A stretch of 64,000 nucleotides of DNA from CAZRAL01 sp964598005 (GTDB lineage: Bacteria > Pseudomonadota > Gammaproteobacteria > Burkholderiales > Usitatibacteraceae). Positions within the stretch are counted from its first letter, which is position 1; every line of letters starts with the position of its first letter. Below are positions 42,425 through 52,700 of the stretch, piece by piece. The notes under the pieces are model-generated. The model searched no databases, had not been told where the DNA came from, and worked only from the letters and a program-made list of their open reading frames with translations. The stretch is taken from the NCBI GenBank assembly GCA_964598005.1, contig CAZRAL010000001.1:62001-126000 (forward strand), written 5' to 3'. A program made the translations under genes and the position numbers.

Positions 42425-43918
42425 ATGCGCTGGCTTACCCAAATTCGCCGCCGCATTGCTGTTGGGTTGCTGGGCGGCACCCCGCTTTACGATGGCATTG
42501 GCAGTGGACGCCGGGCGCTCGCCTGGCAGGTCAGTAACCCCGGTGCAATCGCGGTACTCCTCTCCACACAAAACGAACTCCGCGCAAAAAGCCGTGACCT
42601 CGTGCGCCGCAATGCCTGGGCCGCTGCGGGTATCGAAGCGTTTGTATCGAACGCCATCGGTACCGGCATCAAGCCGCAGAGCATGATTCAGGATGAAGGA
42701 TTGCGGGAAGCGGTTCAGAGTCTCTGGCGCGAATGGTGTGAAGACGCCGATGCGGCAGGGATGACTGACTTCTACGGTCTGCAGACACTGGCTTGCCGGG
42801 CCATGCTGGAAGGCGGCGAGTGTTTGATACGCCTGCGTTTTAGAAGACCCGAAGACGGGTTAGCGGTGGGAATGCAACTGCAAGTCCTGGAGCCTGAGCA
42901 TTTGCCGCAGACGATGAATACCCAGCTATCCACCGGTAACGTCGTCCGGGCCGGCATCGAGTTTGATCGGCTGGGGCGGCGTGTGGCTTATCACCTGTAT
43001 CGCTCGCACCCGGGTGAGGGCGGTTTGGCGCCGATGTCGGGTGTGGGTGGCATGGATACGGTACGGGTCGATGCGGGCGAGATCATCCATCTTTTTAGGG
43101 TGCTCCGTCCCGGGCAGATCCGCGGGGAGCCGTGGCTTACCCGCGCACTCGTCAAACTGAATGAACTCGATCAATACGACGATGCAGAACTCGTCCGTAA
43201 AAAGACCGCTGCGATGTTCGCAGGTTTTATTACGCGCCTCTCCCCCGAGGACAATCTGATGGGGGAAGGATTGCCAGACGCCAGTGGTGCGGCATTGGCA
43301 GGACTGGAGCCCGGCACCATGCAGATCCTTGAGCCCGGCGAAGATGTGAAGTTTAGTCAGCCCGCAGATGTGGGGGCAAGTTACGCCGAATTTTTGCGTA
43401 TGCAATTTCGTGCGGTGGCGGCAGCCATCGGCGTCACCTACGAACAACTGACAGGCGACCTTACCCAGGTCAACTACTCCTCGATCCGCGCAGGACTCCT
43501 TGAATTCCGCCGCCGGGTGGAGGCCTTGCAGCATGGCGTGATCGTCCATCAATTCTGCCGTCCCATCTGGCAGGCGTGGATGACTGAAGCTGTGCTTGAG
43601 GGCGCCCTTTCATTGCCGGGGTATAGCCGTAGTGGCGCAACAAGGCGGGCTTATCAGGCGGTCAAATGGATTCCCCAGGGCTGGCAGTGGGTCGATCCCT
43701 TGAAGGAAGCCGATGCGATGAAGGCGGCGATTCGCTCAGGCTTGATGTCCCGAACTGAAGCGATCTCGGCCAATGGCTACGACGCCGAAGACGTCGACCG
43801 GGAGATCGCAGCAGACAACAAAAGAGCGGACGACCTGGGACTCATCTTTGATTCTGATCCCCGGCATGAACTGCCGCCTGTTGTGAGGCCCCCCGAACCC
43901 CAGCCAGAAGGAAACTGA
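42425..43918 (+). CDS. Portal protein (lambda GpB family)
   Basis: A 497-residue dodecameric portal through which DNA enters the head. Motifs such as DLVRRNAWAAAGIEAFVSNA, DAGEIIHLFRVLRPGQIRGE and VAAAIGVTYEQLTGDLTQVN are diagnostic for lambda-type portals. Normal length. One base after gpW. Confidence 0.95.
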   Translation: MRWLTQIRRRIAVGLLGGTPLYDGIGSGRRALAWQVSNPGAIAVLLSTQNELRAKSRDLVRRNAWAAAGIEAFVSNAIGTGIKPQSMIQDEGLREAVQSLWREWCEDADAAGMTDFYGLQTLACRAMLEGGECLIRLRFRRPEDGLAVGMQLQVLEPEHLPQTMNTQLSTGNVVRAGIEFDRLGRRVAYHLYRSHPGEGGLAPMSGVGGMDTVRVDAGEIIHLFRVLRPGQIRGEPWLTRALVKLNELDQYDDAELVRKKTAAMFAGFITRLSPEDNLMGEGLPDASGAALAGLEPGTMQILEPGEDVKFSQPADVGASYAEFLRMQFRAVAAAIGVTYEQLTGDLTQVNYSSIRAGLLEFRRRVEALQHGVIVHQFCRPIWQAWMTEAVLEGALSLPGYSRSGATRRAYQAVKWIPQGWQWVDPLKEADAMKAAIRSGLMSRTEAISANGYDAEDVDREIAADNKRADDLGLIFDSDPRHELPPVVRPPEPQPEGN

Positions 43919-43919
43919 T

Positions 43920-45218
43920 ATGCGCTTACCTCATCTTGCGTCCCGTTTATACGGGACGCCGCTCCTTATTGCGCGCTCAAAACTGGACATCATCTTGTCG
44001 GTGTTGGGAGAGCGCATCGACTGGCCCGACCCCCAGTCGGTCGCCCCCGCTATCGCTACCCGCAATCCCCTACCGGCGATTCCTGGAGTAGCGGTGATTC
44101 CGGTTTATGGAACATTGGTGCGCCGCGCACTCAATCTCGATGCGGCATCGGGACTGATGTCGTACGCTGAACTAGGCGCCACGCTCGATAGAGCGGTTAT
44201 TGACCCTGCGGTTGCCGGCATCTTGCTGGATGTCGATTCACCGGGGGGCGAGGCGGGTGGGGTGTTTGAACTCGCTCGGCGAATCCGGGAAGCCAACGCC
44301 GTGAAACCCGTTTGGGCTATCGCCTCCGACTCCGCCTACTCGGCGGCTTATGCCATCGCCTCTGCTGCCTCTCGCGTCTATGTCACGGAAACCGCTGGGG
44401 TGGGATCGATTGGGGTTATCGCGATCCACGTCGATCAGTCCGCGCGGGATATAGAGGAAGGATACCGCTACACGGCGATCACGGCAGGGGCTCAGAAAAA
44501 TGACTTTTCTCCTCATCAACCATTAGGGCAAGAGGCCTTTGCACGTTTGCAGGCCGAAGTGGACCGCCTCTATGGAATTTTTGTGGACCACGTCGCCGCG
44601 ATGCGGAAACTTGAGCCACGTTTCGTGCGCTCAACCGAGGCAGGCCTTTATTTCGGCCCCAGTGCAGTAACAACTGGTCTAGCCGATGCAGAGGGAAGTT
44701 TTGATTCAGCTGCAAGCGATTTCACTGCCTTCCTGGCCAATCACATTTCGACTCGTCCTGTGAGGAATAAGGCGGCCAGGAGCTTATCCATTTCCGCAAA
44801 TCCCGTTTTTACCCCACCCAGAAAGGAAGTTCACATGAACTTTGAAGACCCTGATACCCGTACCAATCCCGCCACCACAACCCAGCCTGATGCACCCGAT
44901 GATCAATCAACCGCACCGGAAGTTATGAAAGCCCCCGGCGCTGGACTGGCGGACGCCGTCAATGCCGCAACCAAGACGGCCCGCGCGGACGCGGTTGCGA
45001 TTGCCGAGCTCTGCCAACTGGCAGGAGCGCCTCAACGCACAGCAGCGTTTCTCGCGAAAGGCTTAAGCGTGGAGGAGGTGCGCCATTCTCTCTTGGCCTC
45101 GCGCGCCGAGAGTGTGGAAATCACCTCGATGATCGACCCGGATGCCGCTTCAAAGGTAGCGGCATCCGAACAGAACCCTCTCATCAAAGCCGTCAAAAAA
45201 CTCATTGGAAAGGACTGA
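43920..45218 (+). CDS. Head maturation protease (S49/GpC) with nested scaffold
   Basis: A 432-residue protein. The N-terminal 300 residues form an S49 (SppA/ClpP-like) serine protease: DSPGGEAGG, then IASDSAYSAAYAIASAASRV with the Ser nucleophile, and the basic partner further on. The C-terminal 130 residues are low-complexity and helical, a scaffold, as in lambda C with its nested Nu3. The nested start at 44835 has its own SD. Confidence 0.92.
   Translation: MRLPHLASRLYGTPLLIARSKLDIILSVLGERIDWPDPQSVAPAIATRNPLPAIPGVAVIPVYGTLVRRALNLDAASGLMSYAELGATLDRAVIDPAVAGILLDVDSPGGEAGGVFELARRIREANAVKPVWAIASDSAYSAAYAIASAASRVYVTETAGVGSIGVIAIHVDQSARDIEEGYRYTAITAGAQKNDFSPHQPLGQEAFARLQAEVDRLYGIFVDHVAAMRKLEPRFVRSTEAGLYFGPSAVTTGLADAEGSFDSAASDFTAFLANHISTRPVRNKAARSLSISANPVFTPPRKEVHMNFEDPDTRTNPATTTQPDAPDDQSTAPEVMKAPGAGLADAVNAATKTARADAVAIAELCQLAGAPQRTAAFLAKGLSVEEVRHSLLASRAESVEITSMIDPDAASKVAASEQNPLIKAVKKLIGKD
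44835..45218 (+). CDS. Nested capsid scaffold (Nu3-like), in-frame start
   Basis: A 127-residue product from an internal in-frame ATG at 44835, preceded by AGAAAGGAAG. It begins MNFEDPDTRTNPATTTQPDA, followed by an acidic linker and helix (LADAVNAATKTARADAVAIA). This mirrors lambda Nu3 inside C. Protein-level proof is lacking. Confidence 0.72.
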   Translation: MNFEDPDTRTNPATTTQPDAPDDQSTAPEVMKAPGAGLADAVNAATKTARADAVAIAELCQLAGAPQRTAAFLAKGLSVEEVRHSLLASRAESVEITSMIDPDAASKVAASEQNPLIKAVKKLIGKD

Positions 45219-45221
45219 CCC

Positions 45222-45602
45222 ATGCCCGCTTTAAACGAACCCTCAAATCTTGGCGACCTTCTGAAATACGAGGAGGTTCGCCTTAACTTTTCTCGCGAAG
45301 TGGTAACGGTTGCTGCCGGCCAAAACCTGGAGCTGGGCGCGGTAGTAGGCCGCATCACGGCAACCGCTCAGATCAAGCGCCATGAACCCGGTGCAAATGA
45401 TGGCTCGGAAATACCCATCGGGATATTGCTTTGTCCTTGCGACGCCACCTTGATGGAGCGCGATGACGCGTTACTGCTTGCGCGTCATGGGGTGGTGGCC
45501 TCCAATGCAGTGGTGTGGCCACCCAACATCACCCCCGAACAAAAGGCTGCGGCTACAGCTTCGCTGGAAGCACGCGGCATTCTCATTCGTCAGTCTGCCT
45601 GA
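45222..45602 (+). CDS. Head decoration protein (gpD family)
   Basis: A 126-residue protein with the gpD-type VTVAAGQNLELGAVVGRITA and IGILLCPCDATLMERDDALL. It stabilises the expanded head. Follows the protease by 3 bp. Confidence 0.9.
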   Translation: MPALNEPSNLGDLLKYEEVRLNFSREVVTVAAGQNLELGAVVGRITATAQIKRHEPGANDGSEIPIGILLCPCDATLMERDDALLLARHGVVASNAVVWPPNITPEQKAAATASLEARGILIRQSA

Positions 45603-45626
45603 TCGATCACCTCAAGGAAATCATCC

Positions 45627-46631
45627 ATGAACAATCTATTCAACACCCCAGCCTTTTCGATGGCGGCGTTAACCGCTGCCATCAACATCATTCCCAATCG
45701 CTACGGCCGCATGGAGGCACTAAACCTCTTTCCCGTAAAACCGGTGCGCACCCGCCAGGTAATCGTCGAAGAGCAGAATGGCGTGCTGAATCTCCTGCCC
45801 ACCCTTCCCCCCGGTGCGCCGGGTACCGTCGGAACTCGTGGCAAACGTAAGGTTCGCTCCTTCGTGATTCCGCACATCCCGCATGACGACGTGGTGCTGC
45901 CCGAAGAAGTCCAGGGTATCCGCTCGTTCGGTTCCGAAACCGAGATGGAGTCAGTCGCATCCGTCATGGCCCGTCACCTGGAGACGATGCGCAACAAGCA
46001 CGCCATCACTCTGGAACACCTGCGCATGGGCGCCTTGAAGGGCGTCATTCTGGATGCCGATGGTTCGGTGATTTACGACCTCTTTGCTGAATTCGACATC
46101 GCCCCGGCGGCAGTGAGTTTTGATCTCGCCAATGCCAACGCCAACATCAAGAAGAAATGCGCCGATGTTTTACGTCACCTGGAGGACAACCTGAAGGGGG
46201 AATTCATGACGGGCATCCACTGTTTATGCTCGCCGGAGTTTTATGACGCGCTGACCGATCACCCAAAAGTCAAAGAATCGTTCGCCTACTGGCAGCAGGG
46301 TGCGGTGTTGATCAACGACATGCGCGCCGGTTTCACCTTTGGCGGGATTACTTTTGAGGAATATCGCGGCCAGGCAACGGACGCCAACGGCACGACGCGT
46401 CGCTTCATTGCGGCGGGCGAAGCGCATGCGTTTCCCTTGGGAACGGTGGATACGTTTAGCACCTACTTTGCCCCCGCCGACTTTAACGAGACCGCCAATA
46501 CATTGGGCGAACCTATTTACGCGAAGCAGGAGCCGCGTAAATTCGAGCGCGGCACCGATCTGCACACGCAAAGCAACCCGCTGCCGATGTGTCACCGCCC
46601 GGGAGTGCTCGCAAAATTGAAGGTGAGCTGA
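45627..46631 (+). CDS. Major capsid protein (gpE family)
   Basis: A 334-residue HK97-fold coat protein. Recognised by LTAAINIIPNRYGRMEALNL, VEEQNGVLNLLPTLPPGAPG and the C-terminal YAKQEPRKFERGTDLHTQSN, all gpE family hallmarks. AAGGAAA precedes the ATG. Confidence 0.95.
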   Translation: MNNLFNTPAFSMAALTAAINIIPNRYGRMEALNLFPVKPVRTRQVIVEEQNGVLNLLPTLPPGAPGTVGTRGKRKVRSFVIPHIPHDDVVLPEEVQGIRSFGSETEMESVASVMARHLETMRNKHAITLEHLRMGALKGVILDADGSVIYDLFAEFDIAPAAVSFDLANANANIKKKCADVLRHLEDNLKGEFMTGIHCLCSPEFYDALTDHPKVKESFAYWQQGAVLINDMRAGFTFGGITFEEYRGQATDANGTTRRFIAAGEAHAFPLGTVDTFSTYFAPADFNETANTLGEPIYAKQEPRKFERGTDLHTQSNPLPMCHRPGVLAKLKVS

Positions 46632-46634
46632 TCG

Positions 46635-46937
46635 ATGAACATCGTCGATGCGATCTATGAAGCCGCCGCCAACGCAGGGTTTTTGAGGACATGCCGCTGG
46701 CAGCCCACAGATGGCGGAGCCCTTGAAATCCATGAGGTGGGTTTTAAGGCGCCGGATGACAACCTGCTTCAAGGCTTGTCCGTCAGTACCGAGTACGAGA
46801 TGTCCTATCCCGCGACGATCTTTAAGGGATTACGCGCACGCGAGGTAGTTGAAATTGAGGGCGTGTCGTTTCAGGTGCGTGAGGTTCGGGCGGTGGGCGA
46901 CGGCGCCGAGCTGTGCGCGAGCCTCACCCGGCTTTAA
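46635..46937 (+). CDS. Head-tail connector, FII-like
   Basis: A 100-residue protein. STEYEMSYPATIFKGLRARE and VVEIEGVSFQVREVRAVGDG fit the FII/Gifsy-2-type head-tail connector. Position after the capsid gene supports it. Confidence 0.72.
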   Translation: MNIVDAIYEAAANAGFLRTCRWQPTDGGALEIHEVGFKAPDDNLLQGLSVSTEYEMSYPATIFKGLRAREVVEIEGVSFQVREVRAVGDGAELCASLTRL

Positions 46938-46952
46938 ACGGGAGATTTCACC

Positions 46953-47399
46953 ATGACTCAAAACTCGATCCGCGAGCGAATTTTGCAGGCGGTAATGGAG
47001 GCGATTCGTCCGGCAGCAGAAGGATTAGGGGCGACACTCCATCGTTCGCCAACCGTTGCCATCAGTCGCGAGCAATGTCCCGCACTGGTGATGTTTCCAG
47101 AAAGGGACGCCATCACCAATCGAGCGAACGACCGGGTGACGCGCGAACTCACCATTCGTCTGGTGGCGCTCGTGCGAACGGTGCCTCCCCTCGTTCCTGA
47201 AACCGAAGCCGACCAACTCTTTACCGCCGCCCACCAGGCTTTGATGGCGAATGGAAACTTCGGTGGCCTGGCACTCGGTATTCGTGAAGAGGAATCGGAG
47301 TGGGAGATCGAGGACGCCGATGCCGTGGTGGCTGCTATCCCCTGTCGTTATTTGATCACTTACCGGACATTCGCCCGCGACATTTCAATCCAAGGATGA
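46953..47399 (+). CDS. Tail terminator-like protein (gpU/Z type)
   Basis: A 148-residue protein starting MTQNSIRERILQAVMEAIRP. Length and place between connector and tail tube suit a tail terminator or completion protein. The family is inferred from position and a weak pattern (ELTIRLVALVRTVPPLVPET). Confidence 0.68.
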   Translation: MTQNSIRERILQAVMEAIRPAAEGLGATLHRSPTVAISREQCPALVMFPERDAITNRANDRVTRELTIRLVALVRTVPPLVPETEADQLFTAAHQALMANGNFGGLALGIREEESEWEIEDADAVVAAIPCRYLITYRTFARDISIQG

Positions 47400-47404
47400 C
47401 ATCC

Positions 47405-47590
47405 ATGACCCGACTTCTTTTACTTAAACCGCACACCCATGCGGGCCGATCTTTGAAACCCGATGACGCAATCGATACGGATGAAATCAGCGCCCAATGG
47501 CTGACCACCCACGGTATCGCCCATCTCGAACGTGGGCCACAGACACTTCAGCCGGAAACCAAACCCGTATCCCGCAAAGAAGCGAAGTAA
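47405..47590 (+). CDS. Small tail-region protein
   Basis: A 61-residue protein (MTRLLLLKPHTHAGRSLKPD). It reads from the ATG at 47405, five bases after the previous stop. Similar short ORFs precede tail-tube genes in other siphophages; function unknown. Confidence 0.65.
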   Translation: MTRLLLLKPHTHAGRSLKPDDAIDTDEISAQWLTTHGIAHLERGPQTLQPETKPVSRKEAK

Positions 47591-47637
47591 GGCCGCTGCC
47601 TCCGTTTTAGCAGCAGTCCCCGTACCTATACGCGGCC

Positions 47638-47662
47638 CTCACGTGGGTTTTGCCCACGTGAG
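47638..47662. other. Perfect 10-bp hairpin before tail-tube gene
   Basis: CTCACGTGGG (47638-47647), loop TTTTG, CCCACGTGAG (47653-47662). No U-tract, so not a normal terminator. It may mark an mRNA processing or attenuation point in the late transcript. Confidence 0.7.
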
Positions 47663-47704
47663 CTGACCCCCTATTGCCTTTAATCATCAACAGGAGAATC
47701 ACTC

Positions 47705-48457
47705 ATGTCTACTTACGCCAGTTTTCAAGGGCGTGTTTTTCTTGGAAAACGCGACCCCGCAGGTCTTCCCATCGAAGTTCGCTCGCCGGGCAATGTCGCC
47801 GAGCTAAAACTCTCGCTTAAAACCGATGTCCTCGAGCACTTTGAGAGCCAGACCGGCCAGCGCGCGCTGGATCACCGGATGGTGAAACAAAAATCCGCTA
47901 CCGTTAATCTCACCATCGAAGAGTTCACCAAAGAAAACCTGGCTCTCGCCTTATACGGAAACTATGTGGTGGGAAGTTCAGGCACCGTGACGGCGGAAAC
48001 TATCGGAGGTACTACCCCCGTCGTCGGCGACCGCTACTTCTTAGCCCACGCTAAGGTGTCCTCGGTGGTGGTGACGGACTCTGCGGTCGCGCCCGCAACG
48101 CTCACCCTGGGCACCCACTACACCGTCGACACCGACTTCGGCGCCATCCAGTTTCTGGATACAGCGAGCTTTACCGCCCCCTTCAAGGTGGCTTATGCCT
48201 ATGGGGTAGCCACCGAAATCGGCATTTTTACGCAAGCACTCCCTGAGCGTTATTTGCGCTTGGAAGGCATCAATACTGCACAAAGCAATGCCAAGGTGCT
48301 GGTCGAACTCTATCGGGTGGCGTTCGACCCTTTGAAAGAAATCTCCTTCATTTCGGATGACTACAACAAGTTCGAACTGGAAGGCTCACTTCTTGCTGAT
48401 ACCACCAAACCCTTTGACGCGGTGCTGGGCCAGTTCGGTCGCATCGTACAACTCTGA
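47705..48457 (+). CDS. Major tail tube protein
   Basis: A 250-residue tube protein. ASFQGRVFLGKRDPAGLPIE at the N-terminus and QKSATVNLTIEEFTKENLAL resemble siphophage tube proteins. Located between the connectors and the G/GT chaperone pair, as expected. AGGAG lies before the ATG. Confidence 0.85.
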   Translation: MSTYASFQGRVFLGKRDPAGLPIEVRSPGNVAELKLSLKTDVLEHFESQTGQRALDHRMVKQKSATVNLTIEEFTKENLALALYGNYVVGSSGTVTAETIGGTTPVVGDRYFLAHAKVSSVVVTDSAVAPATLTLGTHYTVDTDFGAIQFLDTASFTAPFKVAYAYGVATEIGIFTQALPERYLRLEGINTAQSNAKVLVELYRVAFDPLKEISFISDDYNKFELEGSLLADTTKPFDAVLGQFGRIVQL

Positions 48458-48468
48458 TCGGATACATC

Positions 48469-48870
48469 ATGAATGATTTGCAGACTCTCGTTCCGCAATG
48501 GGTCGAACTCACCATCAACGGCGAGATAGTGGCTATAGCTCCCCTGAAAGTGGGGCAGCTTCCTGCTTTTTTGCGCGCGATTTCGCCGGTGATGGAGAAA
48601 TTCAATGCTAGTGAGATCGACTGGCTGGCGCTTCTGGGCGAAAAGGGGGACGACCTCTTATCGGCCATCGCCATCGCGGTTAAAAAACCCCGGGCGTGGG
48701 TCGATGCACTAGCCGCTGATGAGGCGATTCTGCTCGCGGCCAAGGTGATCGAGGTGAATGCCGATTTTTTTACCCGATTGGTGATCCCAAAACTGGACAG
48801 TCTCTTCGCAGAGGTGAAGCTACCGCCCGTCGTGAAAGCGGCGGCTGGTTCGATACCGTTCAGCGCCTGA
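48469..48870 (+). CDS. Tail assembly chaperone, short (G) form
   Basis: A 133-residue zero-frame product. MNDLQTLVPQWVELTINGEI then LKVGQLPAFLRAISPVMEKF is a tail-chaperone family. The heptamer T TTT TTT at 48765-48771 is a correct -1 slippery site and would extend this product (see the GT entry). It binds and primes the tape measure. Confidence 0.82.
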   Translation: MNDLQTLVPQWVELTINGEIVAIAPLKVGQLPAFLRAISPVMEKFNASEIDWLALLGEKGDDLLSAIAIAVKKPRAWVDALAADEAILLAAKVIEVNADFFTRLVIPKLDSLFAEVKLPPVVKAAAGSIPFSA

Positions 48871-49067
48871 TCGAACACGGACACCGCCTGCCAGACATCC
48901 TCGACTATACCGTGGCGCAGGTGCGTGGCTTCGTTGAGGCAACCGCACGCACCGACGCCGCAAATGATGCGCGCCTGCTGTCTCTGATCGCCATCGGCAC
49001 GCGCGGCGACGCCAAAAACTTGGACCAGACCCTCGACCGGTTGACTAACCACGCCCAACGTAAATGA
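48469..49067 (+). CDS. Tail assembly chaperone, frameshifted (GT) form
   Basis: A predicted 199-residue fusion by -1 frameshift at T_TTT_TTT (48765-48771), where the zero frame reads GAT TTT TTT ACC. After slippage, translation continues with TAC CCG and joins the strong coding frame WFDTVQRLIEHGHRLPDILD ... DQTLDRLTNHAQRK, ending TGA at 49067. That frame has no start of its own with a good RBS. It ends in ATGA overlap with the next gene. Lambda G/GT is the model; the ratio is unknown. Confidence 0.75.
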
Positions 49068-49708
49068 AAGTCACCATCCGCATCGATAGTGCGAGCGCTC
49101 AAGCGCAACTACGCCGCTGGGGCGGTGAGTTCCGCGACAAGGTCAAGAAGGCGGTGGCGCGCGCCATCGCCAGTGAGGCGGTCGAACTCAAGCAGGAGGT
49201 GCAGAGCCACGTCGCGGGCCAGATGAAGGTCGTGAAGAAATCTTTTTTGAAAGGGTTTACGGCCAAGGTACTGGCGAAAGACCCGAAGCGGCTCCCCGCA
49301 CTCTATGTCGGCTCAAAGATTCCCTGGTCGGGGATGCACGAGAGAGGTGGTGCGATCGGTGGCCGGATGCTGATTCCATTGCACGGGCGAGTGGGCAGGA
49401 AACGTTTTAAAGCCCAGATCGCCCAGTTGATGCGTGGTGGCAATGCCTATTTTATTAAGAACGCGAAGGGGAACATTATCTTGATGGCTGAAAACATCAA
49501 GGAGCACGACCGGCCGCTCGCAGGATTTAAGCGCCGCTACCGGCGCGATTCCGGTACCAAGCGCTTAAAACGCGGGGCGGACATTCCGATTGCGGTGCTG
49601 GTACCCCGGGTGGTGCTCAAAAAACGACTGGACATCGAACGGCTGGTGGCAGGACGCATTCCGCGCCTTGCCGCATCGATAGAAAAACAGATCCGGACGG
49701 TGGATTAA
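49064..49708 (+). CDS. DUF6441-like tail protein
   Basis: A 214-residue basic protein. SAQAQLRRWGGEFRDKVKKA and KKSFLKGFTAKVLAKDPKRL at the N-terminus, and HERGGAIGGRMLIPLHGRVG, fit DUF6441 phage proteins. It is next to the tape measure in many siphophages. The ATG overlaps the GT stop. Confidence 0.72.
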   Translation: MKVTIRIDSASAQAQLRRWGGEFRDKVKKAVARAIASEAVELKQEVQSHVAGQMKVVKKSFLKGFTAKVLAKDPKRLPALYVGSKIPWSGMHERGGAIGGRMLIPLHGRVGRKRFKAQIAQLMRGGNAYFIKNAKGNIILMAENIKEHDRPLAGFKRRYRRDSGTKRLKRGADIPIAVLVPRVVLKKRLDIERLVAGRIPRLAASIEKQIRTVD

Positions 49709-49711
49709 GTT

Positions 49712-52700
49712 ATGGCGAATCGTATTTCCGTTCTCGTCGCCCTGGAAGGGGCGGACGAAGGGCTAAAACGTGCCATTACATCCGCCGAGCGGAGCCTGGG
49801 GGAGTTCTCGACCACCGCCAAAACCGCCGGGCAAAAGGCGTCGGCGGGGATGGCTGAAGTAAAGGCCGGCGTCTCGGCGTTGAATGACCAGATATCTCGC
49901 GCCAAAACCGGGGTGTTGGCCTTTCTTACCTTGAACTGGGCTGGCAGTAAGGTGCAAGAAATCATCCAGGTGGCTGATGCCTGGAACATGATGAATGCGC
50001 GCCTGAAACTCGCAACCGCAGGTCAACGCGAATATACGATTGCGCAGAAAGAACTCTTCGATATCGCACAGCGGATTGGTGTGCCAATCCAGGAGACGGC
50101 AACACTCTACGGCAAGTTGCAGCAGTCGGTCAGGATGTTGGGGGGCGAACAAAAAGAGGCGCTTGCTCTCACCGAAAGTATTTCACAAGCCTTACGCATT
50201 TCCGGTGCATCGGCAACCGAGTCGCGCTCTTCCTTGCTGCAATTCGGGCAGGCGCTGGCCTCCGGCGTCTTGCGTGGCGAGGAGTTCAACTCGGTTGTCG
50301 AAAATAGTCCACGGCTTGCAAAAGCACTGGCCGATGGTCTCAATGTTCCCATCGGGAGGTTACGTAAATTAGCCGAAGAAGGCCGCTTGACGGCGGACGT
50401 GGTCATCAATGCGTTGATGAGCCAGAAGGAGAAACTAGCCAGCGAATACGCCGAACTTCCGCAGACGGTTAATCAATCGTTTGAGCGGGTTAAAAATGCG
50501 GCGGGTCTTTGGATTAGCCGCTTGGATGAATCGACCGGGCTTACCAAAAAATTGGCTGAAGCGCTCACATGGCTCGCTCAAAACCTGGACAAGGTGATGC
50601 AGTGGTTAAAACGCATTGCGGAAGTGGGACTCTCGGTATTGATCTATCGCTTGATTCCCGCATTGATTACCGCGTGGCAAACCGTAAGTGCTGCAGCCGT
50701 TGCGGCGGCCAGTACCACAACAGCCGCGTGGACGGCGGCCAATTTACCGGTAGCGGCAGCGGTCGCTACGGTCGGGGCATTAAAGGCGGCATTTGCAGTG
50801 CTGGGCGCGTTTCTGGTGGGTTGGGAGATCGGCACGTGGCTCTCGGAGAAATTCGAGATCGTCCGGAAAGCGGGCATCGTCATGGTGGAAATACTGATGA
50901 GGGGTATCGAGGAACTGCGCTTTCACTGGGAGACGTTTGCCGCCATTTTTACTTCTGACACGATCGCTGAAGCCGCTTCCCGTCATCAAGCGCGGCTTAA
51001 TGAAATGAACCAGATTTTTAGAGGAATGATGACGGACGCTTCCAGTGCGGAGGGTGCCGCCAAGGCCGCCATGAATAGCGCTGCGGCTGCCGCGGAGGAG
51101 ATCGCCAAACGGCTGGAGGCCGTGCGTCAGGGGACACAAGAGGCGGTGGGGCGTGGTGTCGAAGCGGTTCACGCTGCCTTGGAGAAACTGAAATCCCGTA
51201 TTGGTGAAGTCGAACAAGCCGCGGCCAGGGCCAACCAGACGGTGAGTGAGGCGACAGCCAAAATGGCGGAAGCCTACAAGGGTCTCACTACAATCGTCGA
51301 GGCTGGTCTCCAAAAGCAGATCGAGGCGGTGAAAGCACGCTACCAGCAAGAGCAGTCGGCGCTGGAGCTTGTCAAAATGTCCGAATCGGCGCTGATCACC
51401 AGGTCGACACAGCTGCTGACCGATGCCCTTACGCAGCAGACTGCGCTACGCCGCCAATCGACGACGGATACGTTAAAACTGATCGACGACGAGTCGAAAG
51501 CCAAGATCGAAGCCGCGCGTCGGGATGGGCAAACAGAAGCCGAGCGCGCAGCCAATGTTACCCGTATAGAAAACGACATCCTGGCCACCAAGCGCCAGAC
51601 CATGACAGAGGCGCTGTCCGAATACCGCCAGCACATTGATGCCTTGAATACCGAAGCCAACCGGCATCTTGGTGAGATAAAACGCATCGAAGAGGAAAAG
51701 CGCCAGCTCTCGATGACGACGGAAGAACGCATTCGCGACATTAATCGGGCGGGGATGAGTGAATTCCAAGCTACCGAAGATCGGAAGCGCCAGATAGCCG
51801 AATACCAGCAAAAAGCCCGCGAGGTACTCGCCCAGGGCGAGTTCGAAGGAGCAAAACAGCTCGCACAAAAGGCGATGGATCTCGCCTCCCAAGTGGCTGG
51901 TAGAGAAACCAGTGAAGCCAAGCGCGGTGAGGAGGCCCGCAAGCAGTCTGAAGCGGCGATATCCGAGATCACACAACTGGAATCACAATCGCGTGAGGCC
52001 ACGCGCCGTCAGGAGTACGCGCAAAGTGAAGCCTTGATGCGGAAGGCTGAGGGGCTGCGCGCTGAACTGGCCCAGAAAACCAAAGACACCGATGCCCAGA
52101 TCACACAGGGAAAAGTGGGGGTTGGTGAAGCTATCGAACGCATCCGCGAGTCCCAACAAATCCTCAACGAAACGCTGGATGCGGAAAGTGCAGCGCATAA
52201 GAATGCTGCGGAGTCGGCTATGGCCGCACAAGAGGAGATCAGGGCAACCATTACCCAAACGGAAGCCGAGATCGATGGGATCACGGCAAAGCTAAAAGAG
52301 GGTTTGAAGGTCACCATCGATGCCGACACCACGCGTTTGGATAAGGCCCTCGCGGATCTGGATAAAGCGCTTGCGGAAAAGGCGGTGCTGATCACCATCG
52401 AAGCCGATTTGAAGGATGCAGAAAAGAAATTACAGCAGTACGAACAATTGTTGAAAGAAGGCAAGACACTGCCGGTCGATGCCGATGTATCCAAAGCCAA
52501 GGAGGCATTAACCCAACTCAAAACTTATGCCGAACAGAATTCGCAACTTGAATTAAAAGTCGCCACCGAAAAAACGCAAGCGGCGATCACCAACGTGGAG
52601 GGCCAGATCAAGGCACTGGGTCGCATCGAGACAGAATCAAAACATCAAGTCAGCACCAATGTAGGTGCAGTGCGCACTGATGTGATGTCGTTAAATGGGA

